From: Lobosporangium transversale
Taxonomy: Eukaryota; Mortierellomycota; Mortierellomycetes; Mortierellales; Mortierellaceae
Assembly: GCF_002105155.1 (NCBI RefSeq)
Contig: NW_019028985.1
Location: forward strand, 682,001-746,000
DNA length: 64,000 nt
Direction of reading: 5' to 3'
In this document: piece by piece, positions 46,771-58,265 of the stretch
Numbering within the stretch: the first letter of the stretch is position 1
Layout of the letters: every line of letters starts with the position of its first letter
Position numbers and translations under genes: made by a program
The notes under the pieces: model-generated
What the model was told of the DNA's origin: nothing
Database searches by the model: none
What the model saw: the letters and a program-made list of their open reading frames with translations, nothing else

Positions 46771-48074
46771 GTTTTGCGAGGTAATGTCTATCATCCTTAT
46801 AGTTGCAGGATGTAGTCAACTACTACCATGTTAAAGGAGGCACTTCACAAACCTAACTTGGCTATGTGATATACTGTAGCGCTATCATGAAAGGTGAAGA
46901 GGCTTGGACTCCTGAATGTGCTGCAGCTGCAGCGGTAAGCTGGTTTCTCTGTTTTTAGGGGCAGTACATTTTATTACTATTATTGTATATATACCTTTAT
47001 TAAATCTTTTTTTATTTTATAGACTGACTTTGGTTTTGCCCGAAAGATCGACTTTGGCGAATCCACTCTTGATTTTACGAATCCTGAACCTCGGTCTGTG
47101 GGATTTTCCGCACCAGACCTAAAGGTGAAATTGGCCTCGTTCCCTGGAATCAGTTGGCCTGTCAAGGAAATTACTAGTCGTGTAAGTTGAAGGCCTGTCT
47201 CGTTACGAAATATGCTGCATGGCCACCAAAAGGATAATAATGGTCACTAATTTTGCTTTTCCCTTTCCCTCCGCTCCTTAGTTCACTGTCATTGTAGGTA
47301 TACTTCATGTGTCTCAGAGAACTCTTGTTATTAAAAAAAACGAGGCATTGACAACTTTCTTTCTTTTCGTCTAAAAAAAAGGATGACGGTGTCGCAATCG
47401 CAAAATACGAGTGTTCAAGCGCTCCTGCTAAGGTCAAAGGCAGCATCCTCAGGTCTACGATCGGAAACACTATTTTAGAGGTTATATCAGGACAGGAAGA
47501 TAAATTCTCAAAGCTCATCGCAGATGTGATAAGCAAGCCCTCCCGTAAGTTCCTCATTAATGGAAATAGCGATGTTACACTCGAGATCCCTAGCTTTTCA
47601 CGCGACAGTGAGTCCAGTGCTACCGGTCCCCCGAACACTTTAACAGCCACCAACATTGGTATTTCGGCCCCTGTCACTTTGCGAACATTGGATACCATTC
47701 CAATTGAGCACTTGAGTCTAACGAGCCTAACCAAGGATGCTGACTCAGGTAAAACAACAATGGTACATACGATCAAGGTCCGCAACCAGTCGCAGCTTAA
47801 CTTGAAGTTGGGAGACGCGATGTTCAATCTTCTCGATGCTAACGGAGAGTTAGTCGGAGTTGCCAGTATTCCGGACCTCTTCTTGGCCAGAGGCGACAAC
47901 GAAATGACAGCTACCACAACGTTCAACAATCTCGAGGCCTACGACATCCTGAGAGCCCAGAGTAATACGTACTCAATCGTAGGCTTTGAAGGCTCCGTGA
48001 AAAACCCGATCTTGGCCAATGGAATGACTGTCATTAATTCCCCATTTGTGATCCCCAAACTTGAAGTTGCATAA
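46659..48074 (+). CDS. Secreted LEA2/DUF3712-like protein, copy D, 346 aa
   Basis: Five exons (46659-46780, 46880-46934, 47023-47181, 47282-47293, 47382-48074), total 347 codons. Signal peptide and dibasic site are identical to copy B because both lie in the duplicated block. Exon 2 starts AIMKGEEAWTPEC. The core has RKFLINGNSDVTLEIPSFSR, RNQSQLNLKLGDAMFNLL and IPDLFLARGDNEMTATTTF. Compared with B the NPSQ motif is NQSQ. No stop or splice lesion seen. Function unknown. Confidence 0.82.
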
Positions 48075-48234
48075 AAGAGAAATAGCGATAGGATGGTGAA
48101 TAACAGTAATGGGCATTCATAGTGGCAAGTGTTACAAATTAGTTCAATAAATGAGCCAACGTCAACCATATGCTCACCCTTATGGAGGTATTGATCTTTT
48201 TCCATATCATTGGCCAATATCGAAAGCCTAGCAA

Positions 48235-48600
48235 ATGATCGGTGTCAAGGCGACCCAAAGCAGATGCATAGTATTAACTATGAAGAGCTTTGAGTACTCC
48301 ATCCAAACTAGCGGCTCTTTCTTTGACTCTCTTCGGGGATCCATCCAACAGATCATTCACAAACGCATCAGCTTCACCTGCCATCTCCTCGTTCACCTCC
48401 AGAAAACATTCCAAGTGGCTATTACTCCAGTGTAATGAAGGATCAGAATCAATTACATGTGCTTCCATCCAGATTAGCGACAGATTACTTCCAAAGTGTT
48501 GTGCAACTAATCCGATCAAAGGTAATCCATGACCTGACCCACTCAATGGCAAATCCTGTTTGGATAGAGATGAATAGAAGCCCCTCAAAGTACATTAGAA
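48235..48600 (-). pseudogene. Fragment of the PDK-family kinase C-terminus (behind copy D)
   Basis: A minus-strand frame of 104 codons contains DLPLSGSGHGLPLIGLVAQH, then FGSNLSLIWMEAHVIDSD and a tail VNEEMAGEADAFVNDLLD. These match the G2 box and acidic tail of the intact kinase at 53.0-53.3 kb. The start of the kinase and its N and G1 boxes are absent, so it cannot be an active kinase. Confidence 0.82.
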
Positions 48601-49119
48601 ATCAAGCATGTAGTAGTGAGTCTCAAAAGCCAGAGAGCATTGAGACAGAGTATGTAAACGCTGCAGTGCGTATAAAGCAAGGTATGCGAGTCCTGTTGTC
48701 CGGCAATCACTACACACAATCACCACTTGATAGTGCAAAGGATTGATAAGTTCTTTCAACATGTGAATATCTATAATCAACCGATAATACTAATTCTATT
48801 TCAAACATGGAGATGCGTTTTGCTCTCTTATTAACAGAGAGTGAAAATATGCGTCCTGGATGCAGTGTGGCATGTGGGGCCGTGCCTTTTTCTTACTCAC
48901 TCTCCTATCTTCTATATAAATTTTCGAGAATTCGTGTCTCTTGGAAAGTCTTCTGGCTTTCATATCCATACTTTTTGTTTTTGACATTTTTTTTTTCATA
49001 TCTGCCATTCGTATGTTTATAGAATTTGTTAGGCCTTGGCCGAGGGCTCTGGTGTTTTTTAACAGGCTATAACCCAATATAATAAAAGAGAGTGGTCTTC
49101 CATTTTTCAGCAAAAAATA
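48601..49119. other. Spacer before the Tc1 element
   Basis: About 500 bases partly homologous to 42.9-43.1 kb. No gene supported. Confidence 0.4.
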
Positions 49120-49348
49120 CAGTAACCATCATATTTGGAAAAATATTTTGCTCTCTAAACTTCATTGCCCTGTTGCATGCTCAAGATGAACCAGATTGAG
49201 ATAGGAAACTAGATACACATAGCTATCCTCATAATAAACAGCATCCTCAAATCTAGAATCGATATCCCCACTCTTGATTTCATTATGATCATTTAATGGT
49301 AATCAGGTCATTTTTCCAAATATGAGACTACCCTCTAGAAAATGCTAG
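49120..49348. repeat. Left terminal inverted repeat of the Tc1 element
   Basis: 229 bases, ending ...GAAAATGCTAG. It differs from the right copy at two positions: GGAAAAATATT versus GAAAAAATATT, and AACTAGAT versus AACTGGAT. Confidence 0.93.
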
Positions 49349-49369
49349 TTCGCTTGGTAGTCTAAGTGG

Positions 49370-50400
49370 CTAGTACCTAGTATGCTTTCCTTTGGCCCTG
49401 TAAACCGCCCGGAGTCTCCTTGGCATACTCTCGATTAGTTTCTGGCAGAACTCTTGTGGGATTGAGTACCATTCCCTCTCGATCCGATTCCAGAGCTCAG
49501 CACAGCTTTTGGCTAATTCCGGGTACATCCCAAGTCTCCTCTGCAGCTCAGACCACATGTGTTCGATAGGATTCATGTCAGGCGACTGTGCTGGCCAAAT
49601 TAGAAGCCTTCTTGACTCTTCTGTCAGGCCCACTGACCGCAAATATGCCTGAGTGACCTTCGCAGTGTGCTTTCGATCGTTGTCATGTTGGAAGATAAAC
49701 CCGTCCTCTGCGATGCCCCAATCCCGAACGGACTGCTGGAGATCATTCCTTAGGATGTTGATGTACTTTTCTGAGTTCATGGTTCCTTCAATCCTACAGA
49801 TTCGGCCGGGTCCGTTCCATGTCATGCAGCCCCATATCATGACCCCCCCGCCACCAAACTTCACTGTTCCTTGAACAGTTCGCTCATTGATGGCCTCTTC
49901 CTGGTCATCCCATACCCAGGCCACCCCATCTGAGCAAATACGATTCATTTTGGACTCATCGGACCAAACGACAGCCTTCCAGTCCTCTTTAGTCCATTCT
50001 TGGTATATGCGAGCGAATTGAAGACGCTTCTTTATGTGTTGTTCTTGAGGAAAGGTCTCTTGACAACCTTCTTTGCCCTCATACCAGTCCTCCTAAGGCA
50101 TCTCCTGATGGTGGAACTTGATACGGGGCTTGGGAGTAATTTGTTCGCTTCCTTTTGAGCATCAATGGAGGATTTGAAAAGACCACGCTTAAGTCCTAGC
50201 TTAAGATGCTGGGCCATTTCGTCTCCAATCTTCCTTGGACGACCTGCTGACTTTTTCGCAATATCTTCTGCTGCGCTTCGACGGATATTTGTCACAGAAG
50301 TATGGGAAATTCCGAGTTTCTCGCCAACCTGTCGAGTGGAAAGACCTTGCTTGAGGAGAGCAATGGCTCTTCTAACCTTGGATTGGGTAATTGGCTTCAT
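49370..50400 (-). pseudogene. Tc1-type transposase, one frameshift
   Basis: The first frame (50400 down to about 50040) starts MKPITQSKVRRAIALLKQGL and holds the paired helix-turn-helix DNA-binding domain (STRQVGEKLGISHTSVTNI) and GRPRKIG. The second frame (about 50050 to 49370) holds the DDE catalytic core: VVWSDESK, FQHDNDRKHTA and WPAQSPDMNPIEHMWSEL, with Asp-Asp-Glu all present. The two frames meet near KRPF/QEQHIKKR and differ by one base, so the enzyme is interrupted once. No other lesion is visible. Confidence 0.9.
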
Positions 50401-50501
50401 ATTCGTATGGATGGACGTTTAGGGGCTAAAGTATCGATAATAAATCAAAAAACATAGGAACTCTGGCATTTAAGAAAGAAACAGACTTGAAAGAAAATAT
50501 T

Positions 50502-50730
50502 CTAGCATTTTCTAGAGGGTAGTCTCATATTTGGAAAAATGACCTGATTACCATTAAATGATCATAATGAAATCAAGAGTGGGGATATCGATTCTAGATT
50601 TGAGGATGCTGTTTATTATGAGGATAGCTATGTGTATCCAGTTTCCTATCTCAATCTGGTTCATCTTGAGCATGCAACAGGGCAATGAAGTTTAGAGAGC
50701 AAAATATTTTTTCAAATATGATGGTTACTG
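50502..50730. repeat. Right terminal inverted repeat of the Tc1 element
   Basis: Reverse complement of 49120-49348 with two visible mismatches; begins CTAGCATTTTCTAGAGGG. Confidence 0.93.
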
Positions 50731-50732
50731 TA

Positions 50733-51394
50733 TTATAATGCATTAGCAAAACGTATTCAACATTTGGGACCTCATATTCAAAACAGCCACATCAGGTACT
50801 ACTGTAGGTTGCTGCTTCTTTACAATATGCATGCCATACACCAGGACTTGTAATTCAATACCATCAGTTCAAAATATTACGAAATACATGGCATTTCTTC
50901 TTCATTGGCACTGGGCGGCCATCGTATCAAATTGCAAATGCCTTTCAGAGTGAGATCGCTTGAGCAATTATACTTGATCTGTATCTATTGATGGAGCCGT
51001 TGATCAAGGACACTAATAGGGATACTTGAACTTAGTGTTATTGTCACGCTCTTGACAACAGACGGAGGACAACAAGGAGGAGATCACGACTGAGATAGAG
51101 ATGACTCTCAAGGGATGGTATATCAGTAAGATAGAGAGCTAGTTCGAAGTGTGCCAATGGCCTGGTGCTTTAATATGTAGTAAAGGGTTGCTGCTTAAGG
51201 CCGAGTGCTAAGAAACAGTTAATTGAGAGTAGTCATGTCAGTGCACCTAGAACTATGGAGTTGCAAAAGAAATCAGTCAGATTGGAATAATAAGTGAAGT
51301 CGGAATGTAAACAGTTAAAGTTGCAGTCGGTGCTTTTGAGATGAATTTTTGGGGTACTCTTTGACATTTTCGATCAATACATCCAAACTGCACA
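50733..51394. other. Upstream flank of pseudogene E
   Basis: About 660 bases homologous in part (from about 50980) to the region upstream of copy C. It contains a decayed version of the family promoter. No gene seen. Confidence 0.45.
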
Positions 51395-52772
51395 ATAAGG
51401 GTCTCCACTCAGCTTCTAGCCACAGGCGCTATTGCATTTACTACCATCACTTTGCCAATCCTTCGGTGATCCAAGAGGTTGTTGATGGTACCAAAGTTAT
51501 CGGTTGTTTCACGAGGTAATGTTCGTCATCCTTGTCGTTGCAAGTTGTAGACAAAAATCTTTTTAAATGAAATGGCAAACTTAACACGGTTATACAGTAT
51601 ACTGTAGTGCCTTTATGATGGGTGGAGAGGCTTGGTCCCCCAATGTACTTCAGTTGCAGCGGTAAGCTGGTTTCTCCCATTTCTCTTTCGCCTTTTGTCT
51701 TTTTTTTTTTTTTTTTTTTTTGATAGTTTACATAGTATATATCGTATAAATGTTTATTTTCATTTAATTTTACATGAATATCTCTATATAGACTGATTTC
51801 GGTATTGTCCGAAAGATCATCCTTAGCGACCTGAGTGCTGATGATACGGGTCCTGACTCTTTGATTATGGAAATGGCCTCAATTGTTAAGTTGACTTGGC
51901 TCGCTTTTTAGAACTAGATGGCCTATCAAGGAGATTGTGAGCCACGTTAGTTGATGGTCTGCTTTATTGTAAAGAAAACTCTATGGCCAACAGAAGAAAA
52001 GCAATAATCACTAAATACTATGCCACTCTTCCCCTCTCTCTGCACCCTTAGTTTGCCCTCCTTGTAAGTAGGAATTTTGACGCCCTTTCCCTAAAAAGAA
52101 CGATGGTGTTGCAGTCGCGAAATTTGAGACTCCAAGCATCCCTGTCAAGACCAAAGGTAACATTCTCGAGTCTACCGTCGATACCACTGATTTAAGGGTT
52201 ATGCCAGGACAGAAAGACAATTTTTCTGGATTCATTGAGGATCTAATGAGTAAACGCTCACATACGTTCGACATCAGAGGAAATATTGATGTTACGTTAT
52301 ATTCAACACCCCTGGTTTCTCACAAGGTAGTGAGTCCAGTGATGCTGATCCCTCGATGACTCTTACTGCCACCAACATCGGTATCTCGTCCTCCATCACT
52401 TTGCGATCTATGGATTACCTTTCGCAGATGGTGCACTTGGGTCTAGTGAGTCTCGCTAAGAATGCTGACTTGGGTATCACTACACTGGTATATAAAGTTA
52501 ATATCCCTAATCTTTCGCAAATTAAGTAAATATAGGAGACTCTGTATCCAACTTCCTCAATGCTAACGGAGACTTGGTGGGAGTCACTAATATCCCAAAG
52601 CTGCACTTAATCATGGGCGATAATGTTGTGACAGCTACAACAACGTTCACTGATCCCGATGCCTACGAACATCCATAATAGGTTTTAAAGGTTCCGTGGG
52701 GAACGCTCTCTTGGCAAAAGCACTGGGTGCTTTTAAGTCTCCAATCACGTTCCAAAAACTGGGGTTGCATAA
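51395..52772 (+). pseudogene. Copy E of the secreted LEA2/DUF3712-like family, dead
   Basis: It follows the family exon order, including the 12-nt exon (52052-52063). The initiator ATG reads ATA (51395-51397). Small indels shift the signal-peptide exon (CCTTCGGTGATCCAAG versus CCTTCGATGACCAAG), a TAA appears after NLSQIK in the last exon, and the segment between DAYE and IIGFKGS is shortened. Recognisable protein pieces are DGVAVAKFETPSIPVKTKGN and LDSVSNFLNANGDLVGVT. It lies next to the intact kinase in the convergent orientation that the other copies mimic. Confidence 0.88.
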
Positions 52773-53027
52773 AATAGAGAAACTATAATGGGAACAGGAT
52801 AACTGCAATGGGTACTCATATTGGCAGCTGTCACAGTTTAGTTCAATAAAACAAACCAACATCAACCATACAGCCATCTTTATGGAGCCATTGATCTTTT
52901 TCTCCATGTCAGTGATAAATATCAATAGTGTAGCGAATGCTCAATTCCATGGCTTGACCTAAACACTTCATTTTATTATGCATGATCTTTGCTATGCAGA
53001 GTCAGAGTTGAATTTTAGGTTGTTCAG

Positions 53028-55290
53028 TTAAACCGATGACTCTTGCTGAGATCCTCTTGAAGTTTCATCCAACAGATCATTCACAAACACATCCACTTCA
53101 GCTGCCATCTCCTCATCCACCTCCGGAAAATTTTCCAAATGATCATCGTTCCGGTATAATGATAGATAAGAGTCAGTTCCATATCCTTCCATTGAAATTA
53201 GCGACAGATCGCCCCCAAAGTATCGTGCAATTAAACGGGCCAGAGGCAACCCGTGACCCGAACCACTTAATGGTAAATCAAGGTAGTCCTTCGCCTCGCT
53301 AGCCAATCCGCCCATTACTGTCATTGAGTCTGCCGGATGCACCACAGCCCGTAGGACCATATTCGTTTCTGATACATCCGATTTATGCAAGGTTGAAGTA
53401 TTCGGGGCTGATGGTTGAAATGGTGTTATTATTGTTGTGGTTTTCGGGGCCTCTTCAATCACCTTTTCGTGCTTTTGTACCATAGTGGATGGTTGGCGAA
53501 GACGGCTCGAATTTCCCGAATGAACATAGCTCCAAATCTTATCCATCTCGCTTAGAGCCATTCCACCCCCCTCGTCCGAGATTTTAATTGTAACATCCTC
53601 ACCACCGTCTACTAAAATTAGCTTGATAGGTGGTAGCTTGCTTTTGCTTGCTGTGGCCTTGTTCATGGAGGATGCTGGCGATAGTCCAATAGTGACTGGC
53701 GATCCATTGTTCAAGTATGTCTCACATGTAGCTCTCATAGCATTCTTAAGAAGCTCATAAATATTTCGATGTAAAAACTCCTCCACATATGTTGTGGAGA
53801 TATCGGGATTAGGAGTGTGGATGAGAACAGATGGAGCAGCTTGTCTATAATGAGCAGCGCACAACTTTTGAGCGTCCTGAATGGCTCTTTTCGATATTGA
53901 TAACGGGTTCAAACGATGAACTAGATTTAGACCACGATCGTGTAATGCCAAGTGTTCACCTGCAACAACATCAAGCATAAATATGGATGTTAGATGACTA
54001 CAGTAATCGGAGGGGAACCGATGGGATATTTGTAAATACGTACCAATCAAGAGACGGGTGCCCAGGTTAATAGTATAAAATCGGTTAAAAAAGGTTTGGA
54101 TAGCCTTATCGGCTTCTGGGTTGATCGTCCAGCCCTTCCCATTATCATAGAAAAGCGAGTTATAATCGGGCTGCTGCATAGCAGAGTTCATAAGCTCACG
54201 GAAACCGCTGCTGATTGCTAAGACTTTGATCTTGTGGCGCTGCTCCAGTTTGCGGAGCAAAGCCGTGAACTCTTCTTCTAGCTCAGGTGTCGAGGGTTTA
54301 GGCATTTGAGTTACCATACTATAGCATCAAGTATTGAAACGGGGAGTTGAAACATTATGTGTTAATTGTCTTGTATCTCTTCCCATGTAAGTTATCCTGG
54401 TGCTGTTGTTTGGGCGCCTGTAAATACATATTTTTAATATTGTGTGTCAACAGCTGTGCCCCATATCATGGGAGAGAAACTTTGAATATTTTAAGGTTTG
54501 CATCCCACGGATGATAGATTTTGTTTGGTGACTACGATGTGTCATAGAATCTTTGTTTCTGCCTTTACCTTATGTCCTCGAGATATGAACGAGCAATGTG
54601 CTGGAAATTGGGCATGTCAGCCAAGTTGACAGGCAACGTGTTCGAGTTGAGCATCTTGAGCGCATGCGACAACCGAATTGGTAGCTCTTGGTGCAGGAAA
54701 ACCGCTGGAATGACTAGTGCGCTTTGATTTTTGGACTCGAGGACATGTCTACGGTTCCAAGGAAGGAAGGAAGGAAGGAGAGCGATGTGAGAAAGAGTGA
54801 AAGGTTGAGTTTATTTGTACACTCTTAATGTCCTCTACCCTGCCATATCTACCACGAGACGAGAGAATCGGGTTCGTGAAAAGACAGATCATGCGCCAAT
54901 ATGGCAACCATCCTATCCATAGTTGCCTCGGCTGCATAGTTATAAAAAAAATAAAAAAAATAAAAAAAAAAAAGTGCACTAAACCATTTGCATTTAGACT
55001 AATTTTTGCACTGGGTCCTTGACAGGCCGAGAGGGGCAGGGATCACAACGAGAAAAAGCGTTTTTGTTGCTCCTCACCTTCCAAGGGTGTACATCTGCTT
55101 GAGCTTTGTTAAATAATAATGTGTACAAGTGTTAGCCTGACAGATCTAATATCGATCCTAGAAGCAAGAACGTGGGCAGTGTGCTTATTAATGCTTGTCG
55201 ACTCACCGATAACCTAGTGACCTTAGAGCGACATAGTTTATTGATTAAATCGCTGGGTAAGGCATGTAGTGCAGCGTATGTCTGATTCAT
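53028..55290 (-). CDS. Mitochondrial PDK/BCKDK-family protein kinase, 498 aa
   Basis: These kinases phosphorylate and switch off pyruvate or branched-chain 2-oxoacid dehydrogenase. Five exons (55207-55290, 55078-55103, 54569-54748, 54044-54318, 53028-53959) total 499 codons. The N-terminal four-helix part reads LKQMYTLG, FLHQELPIRLSHALKMLNS and RRFYTINLGTRLLIG-like sequence (NRFYTINLGTRLLIG). The GHKL ATPase part has the N box ELLKNAMRAT, G1 box DEGGGM and G2 box GSGHGLPLARLIARYFGG. An 84-base in-frame intron at 53960-54043 could be read through. A loop of about 60 residues rich in Thr/Pro lies between G1 and G2. Which dehydrogenase it serves cannot be told; a targeting peptide is not obvious. 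Confidence 0.9.
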
Positions 55291-55689
55291 GGTGGCAAGC
55301 GCGGAGACAGATAGAGGGAGGACAATAAGGTAAAGATGGAAGATATTGAAATCACGAGCCGAAAGGTGTAAAAAGAAGACAAATTAATCAGGAGACAATA
55401 TCGGAGCCTTGGAATAGGGGCCACACACGACAGTAGAACATAACAGCAGGCACAATTTGAGCGCCTTATGGGTGACAAGAAGGGTAAGAGGGAACAAGGT
55501 GCAGGTTGGAGAAGAATGAGAAATAAAGGTGAGAAATGGAATGGGAAAAGTAAAGGTAAACATGAATGTTTGAATGTGTGTGAAAGTTATATTGAAAAGA
55601 ACAAGTTTACTCCACTTCAAAGTCACATATATTCATTATCTTCACATGCTACAGTTGTATAGGATTTTCATATTTATTACACCGTGAAA
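55291..55689. other. Kinase promoter and ENV7 3' region
   Basis: About 400 bases between two minus-strand genes, purine-rich on the plus strand. No gene seen. Confidence 0.4.
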
Positions 55690-57287
55690 CTAAAGTGGAC
55701 GTGACAAAAGAAGGTCAATTTGCTCAATGACTTGATGGATATCCAGACGCATGGCAGGATCCACAACTAACATGGCTTTGATCAAGTCCCTGAATTCAGA
55801 AGAATACCGGTCATTTTGATCCGCTGTAGGGAAACGTACGTTTCCATTCAGCACTGCCAGTGCGATTGAACCTCCTTGGTTAATTTGGTTCGTTTCAAAA
55901 GGAGATGTCCCATAAGCCATTGCATATAGAGTACACCCAAGTGACTATGTAAGTTTGGTCAGAGAAAGATTTGTTTAGAAAAGTACTTAAAATAAAAAAA
56001 ATAAAAAAAATAAAAAAAAAAAATGAAAAAAAAGTCTCATCAAACATACCCAGATGTCAACTTTTTCATCCAGGGTTGTTCCTGTTTTGACATCAAACAA
56101 CTCTGGTGCCCTGTATGGCATTGAGCACTGTTCGGCCGCAAGGTCCTGCTCATATAAAGCCTGTTGCCTTGTCTGGATCTTGACACGAGCTCGTGCCATA
56201 GAACCAAAATCCATCAATACAGGTGTCTGTCCATCATCTGCAATTAACACATTCGCCGGTTTAATATCCCGATGAGCAAACGGTACAACTACATCCTCAT
56301 TACCCTCTGCAAATCCTAGTCCATTGCCTTGCGTTCCTGAACTTGCCTCCACATCACGGTTATGGTGACTCATATCTGACAATCCTGTCCCATTTTCTGT
56401 CAAAGCAAAAGAGCTTTGACGCCTCGAATGGGCCGTTAGCCGACTCTCACGCGAGTCCCAAGCCTCGATACCACTATTCGATGTATCTTCTTCTCGCGAA
56501 CTTATTGGTACATGGGGTAAACGATGACTATGTAATGCCCTGACACCATAGCAGACGCCTCTAAAGAATCTAAGCATGTCTGGTTCAGAAAAGTGTGTAT
56601 GGTGGAGCAAATTGGCGTTGATCGCGTCCAGCAAATTCCCACGTTTGTAATAGGGCAGGAAAATATACACGACCTTACTTCCATCCTTGTCTGAAACTAC
56701 GCAAGTATCCTAGTTGTGTATACCAAATCAAAGCCCAGACTTTTTTTCAGTGATCGCAAGGAGAAGGGGCATAGTTCTGCTGAAAACCAGGTGTTCTTAA
56801 TACATCTCAATTAGACATCCACGTACCACAACTTTGATCACATTCTCATGCTGAAAAGTCCTGTACATTTCTGCCTCCTTCATAGCTTCCTGAACTCCTT
56901 CGCTGCCAAAGGGACAGCGGATTTTTTTCAGGGCATAAAGTCGACCAGTTGCTACGTCCTGAACCAGATACACAAAACTAAATCCACTAAGAAAGTGGAA
57001 GAAAACCCATAGAGATGAGAACGAACACAAAGACAAAATGGTGTGGAGGATGTTGTCAGTGTGCTTGTTATTATTTAAGAAAGAGAGAGGAAAGGAGGAA
57101 GAAAGAGAGTTGCATGATGTGTCGACATCTTGTACTAGACAATTAGTTCATACCCTTCACCAAGCAGTTTGATGACTTTGAATGACCGCCGGTTGATGTA
57201 TAGTGTAGGATTTGGGAGACAATATCCTGTCAGTTGGCTGATGGCATCTGTGATGGTGGCGACAATTGCTTGTGGGCTGAAGTTCAT
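55690..57287 (-). CDS. ENV7: ENV7/STK16-type serine/threonine kinase, 402 aa
   Basis: NAK-family kinases of the STK16 type act at vacuole or Golgi membranes. Four exons (57154-57287, 56827-56986, 56050-56709, 55690-55944) total 403 codons. The order is MNFSPQAIVATITDAIS, YINRRSFKVIKLLGEGGFSF (glycine loop), YALKKI (Lys), FLPYYKRGNLLDAI, HRDIKPANVLI (catalytic loop), VLMDFGSMA (Mg loop), EQCSMPYRAPELFDVKTG (activation segment), KVDIWSLGCTLYAMAYG. Between RALHSHRLPHVP and the catalytic loop lies a Ser-rich insertion of about 75 residues absent from human STK16. The N-terminal Gly-Cys acylation site of STK16 is not present. Confidence 0.9.
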
Positions 57288-57476
57288 TCTGATTGTCAAT
57301 TTTGAAAAGGAGGGTGGAGAAGGGAGTCAAACACGGTTGCAGGATGGTATAGATAAATGGTACATGGATGTGAGATTTGTAGTGTTAAATATGCAGAAAG
57401 GGAAAATTAAAATAAATCGATATTATCTTTGAAAACTCTATATTGCTGGCTTTAATTGTTTAATTGAAAGGTGATA

Positions 57477-58265
57477 TTAATGCGAAGCAATCCATTCTTG
57501 CGCCATCTGAACAAAGAATTGATGCATCCGACTATCGTGTGTCAATTCTGGATGGAAAGCGGTCCCAAGGAGATGTCCTCTCTTGACAGCAACAATGGTT
57601 CCCTTGGGCGTCTTGCCATAGTCCCTCTGCAACGTTGCCACGATCTGGACATCTGCCTTCTCTAAAATTTCATCAATCACTGGTGCTCGAATAAACACAC
57701 CAGGAAACAATTTCTCTGCATTCTCTAAACCTTCAACATGAAGTCCAGCCTCAAAACTTTCCTTCTGCGTCCCAAAGGCATTGCGCTTGATACTAATACC
57801 AAGGCCTCCAAGTAGCTTTTGATCACCCTTAAGAGTTCCTCCAGATGTGACACATTCAGACAGGAGGATCATACCAGCACAGGTACCCCATGTAGGACGG
57901 CTTCTCACATACTCCTGAAGAGCGGGCCAGAATCCAGAGCGCTCAGCAATCAGGGCCATCGTTGTAGATTCACCTCCTGGGATAACAAGGGCATCCACCT
58001 GATTGATCTCTTGTGCGTTCCGTACTGCAACGGCTTCGGAGACTTGTGGAAGGGTGTTAAGGAGAATTATATGCTCGGCGAATGCACCCTGGAGAGCTGC
58101 GCATTTGATAAATTGTATTGGATGGGTATGTGAGTCACTGAGACTGCCTCAAATGGAAAAGTCTAACGGTCAAAGTATTGTTACGCATGAACAGATCAAC
58201 TCATGTCCATTCTTACCTAACACTCCAACTCTGATCTTCTTGTGTTCTACTTGTTTCTGAGTCAT
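57477..58265 (-). CDS. SNO1: PdxT/SNO glutaminase subunit of pyridoxal 5'-phosphate synthase, 222 aa
   Basis: It hydrolyses glutamine and passes ammonia to the PdxS/SNZ synthase subunit, in the DXP-independent vitamin B6 route. Two exons (58217-58265, 57477-58096) total 223 codons. The protein reads IRVGVLALQGAFAEHI, LVIPGGESTTMALIAE, the nucleophile in TWGTCAGMILLSE, GGLGISIKRNAFGTQKESFE and the His/Glu pair in GTAFHPELTHD, so the Cys-His-Glu triad is intact. The partner SNZ gene is not in this window. Confidence 0.95.

Larger units (their letters stand above)
49120..50730 (-). mobile_element. Tc1/mariner element with 229-bp terminal inverted repeats
   Basis: The element is 1611 bp, starts CAGTAACC and ends GGTTACTG, and is flanked on both sides by TA, the Tc1 target duplication. 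The terminal inverted repeats run 49120-49348 and 50502-50730, with two mismatches seen, which points to recent insertion. Inside is one transposase frame on the minus strand with a single frameshift. It sits between the kinase fragment of copy D and pseudogene E. Confidence 0.94.

Noticed and set aside
47174-47929. 251-codon minus-strand frame opposite copy D
   Set aside because: It is a shadow of the plus-strand coding exon; the same antisense openness appears opposite copies B and C and carries no motif.
53960-54043. Coding readthrough of the 84-base segment in the kinase gene
   Set aside because: It is open in frame but has perfect GTACGT donor and TTGCAG acceptor sites, and its removal restores the family sequence LLIGEHLALH.
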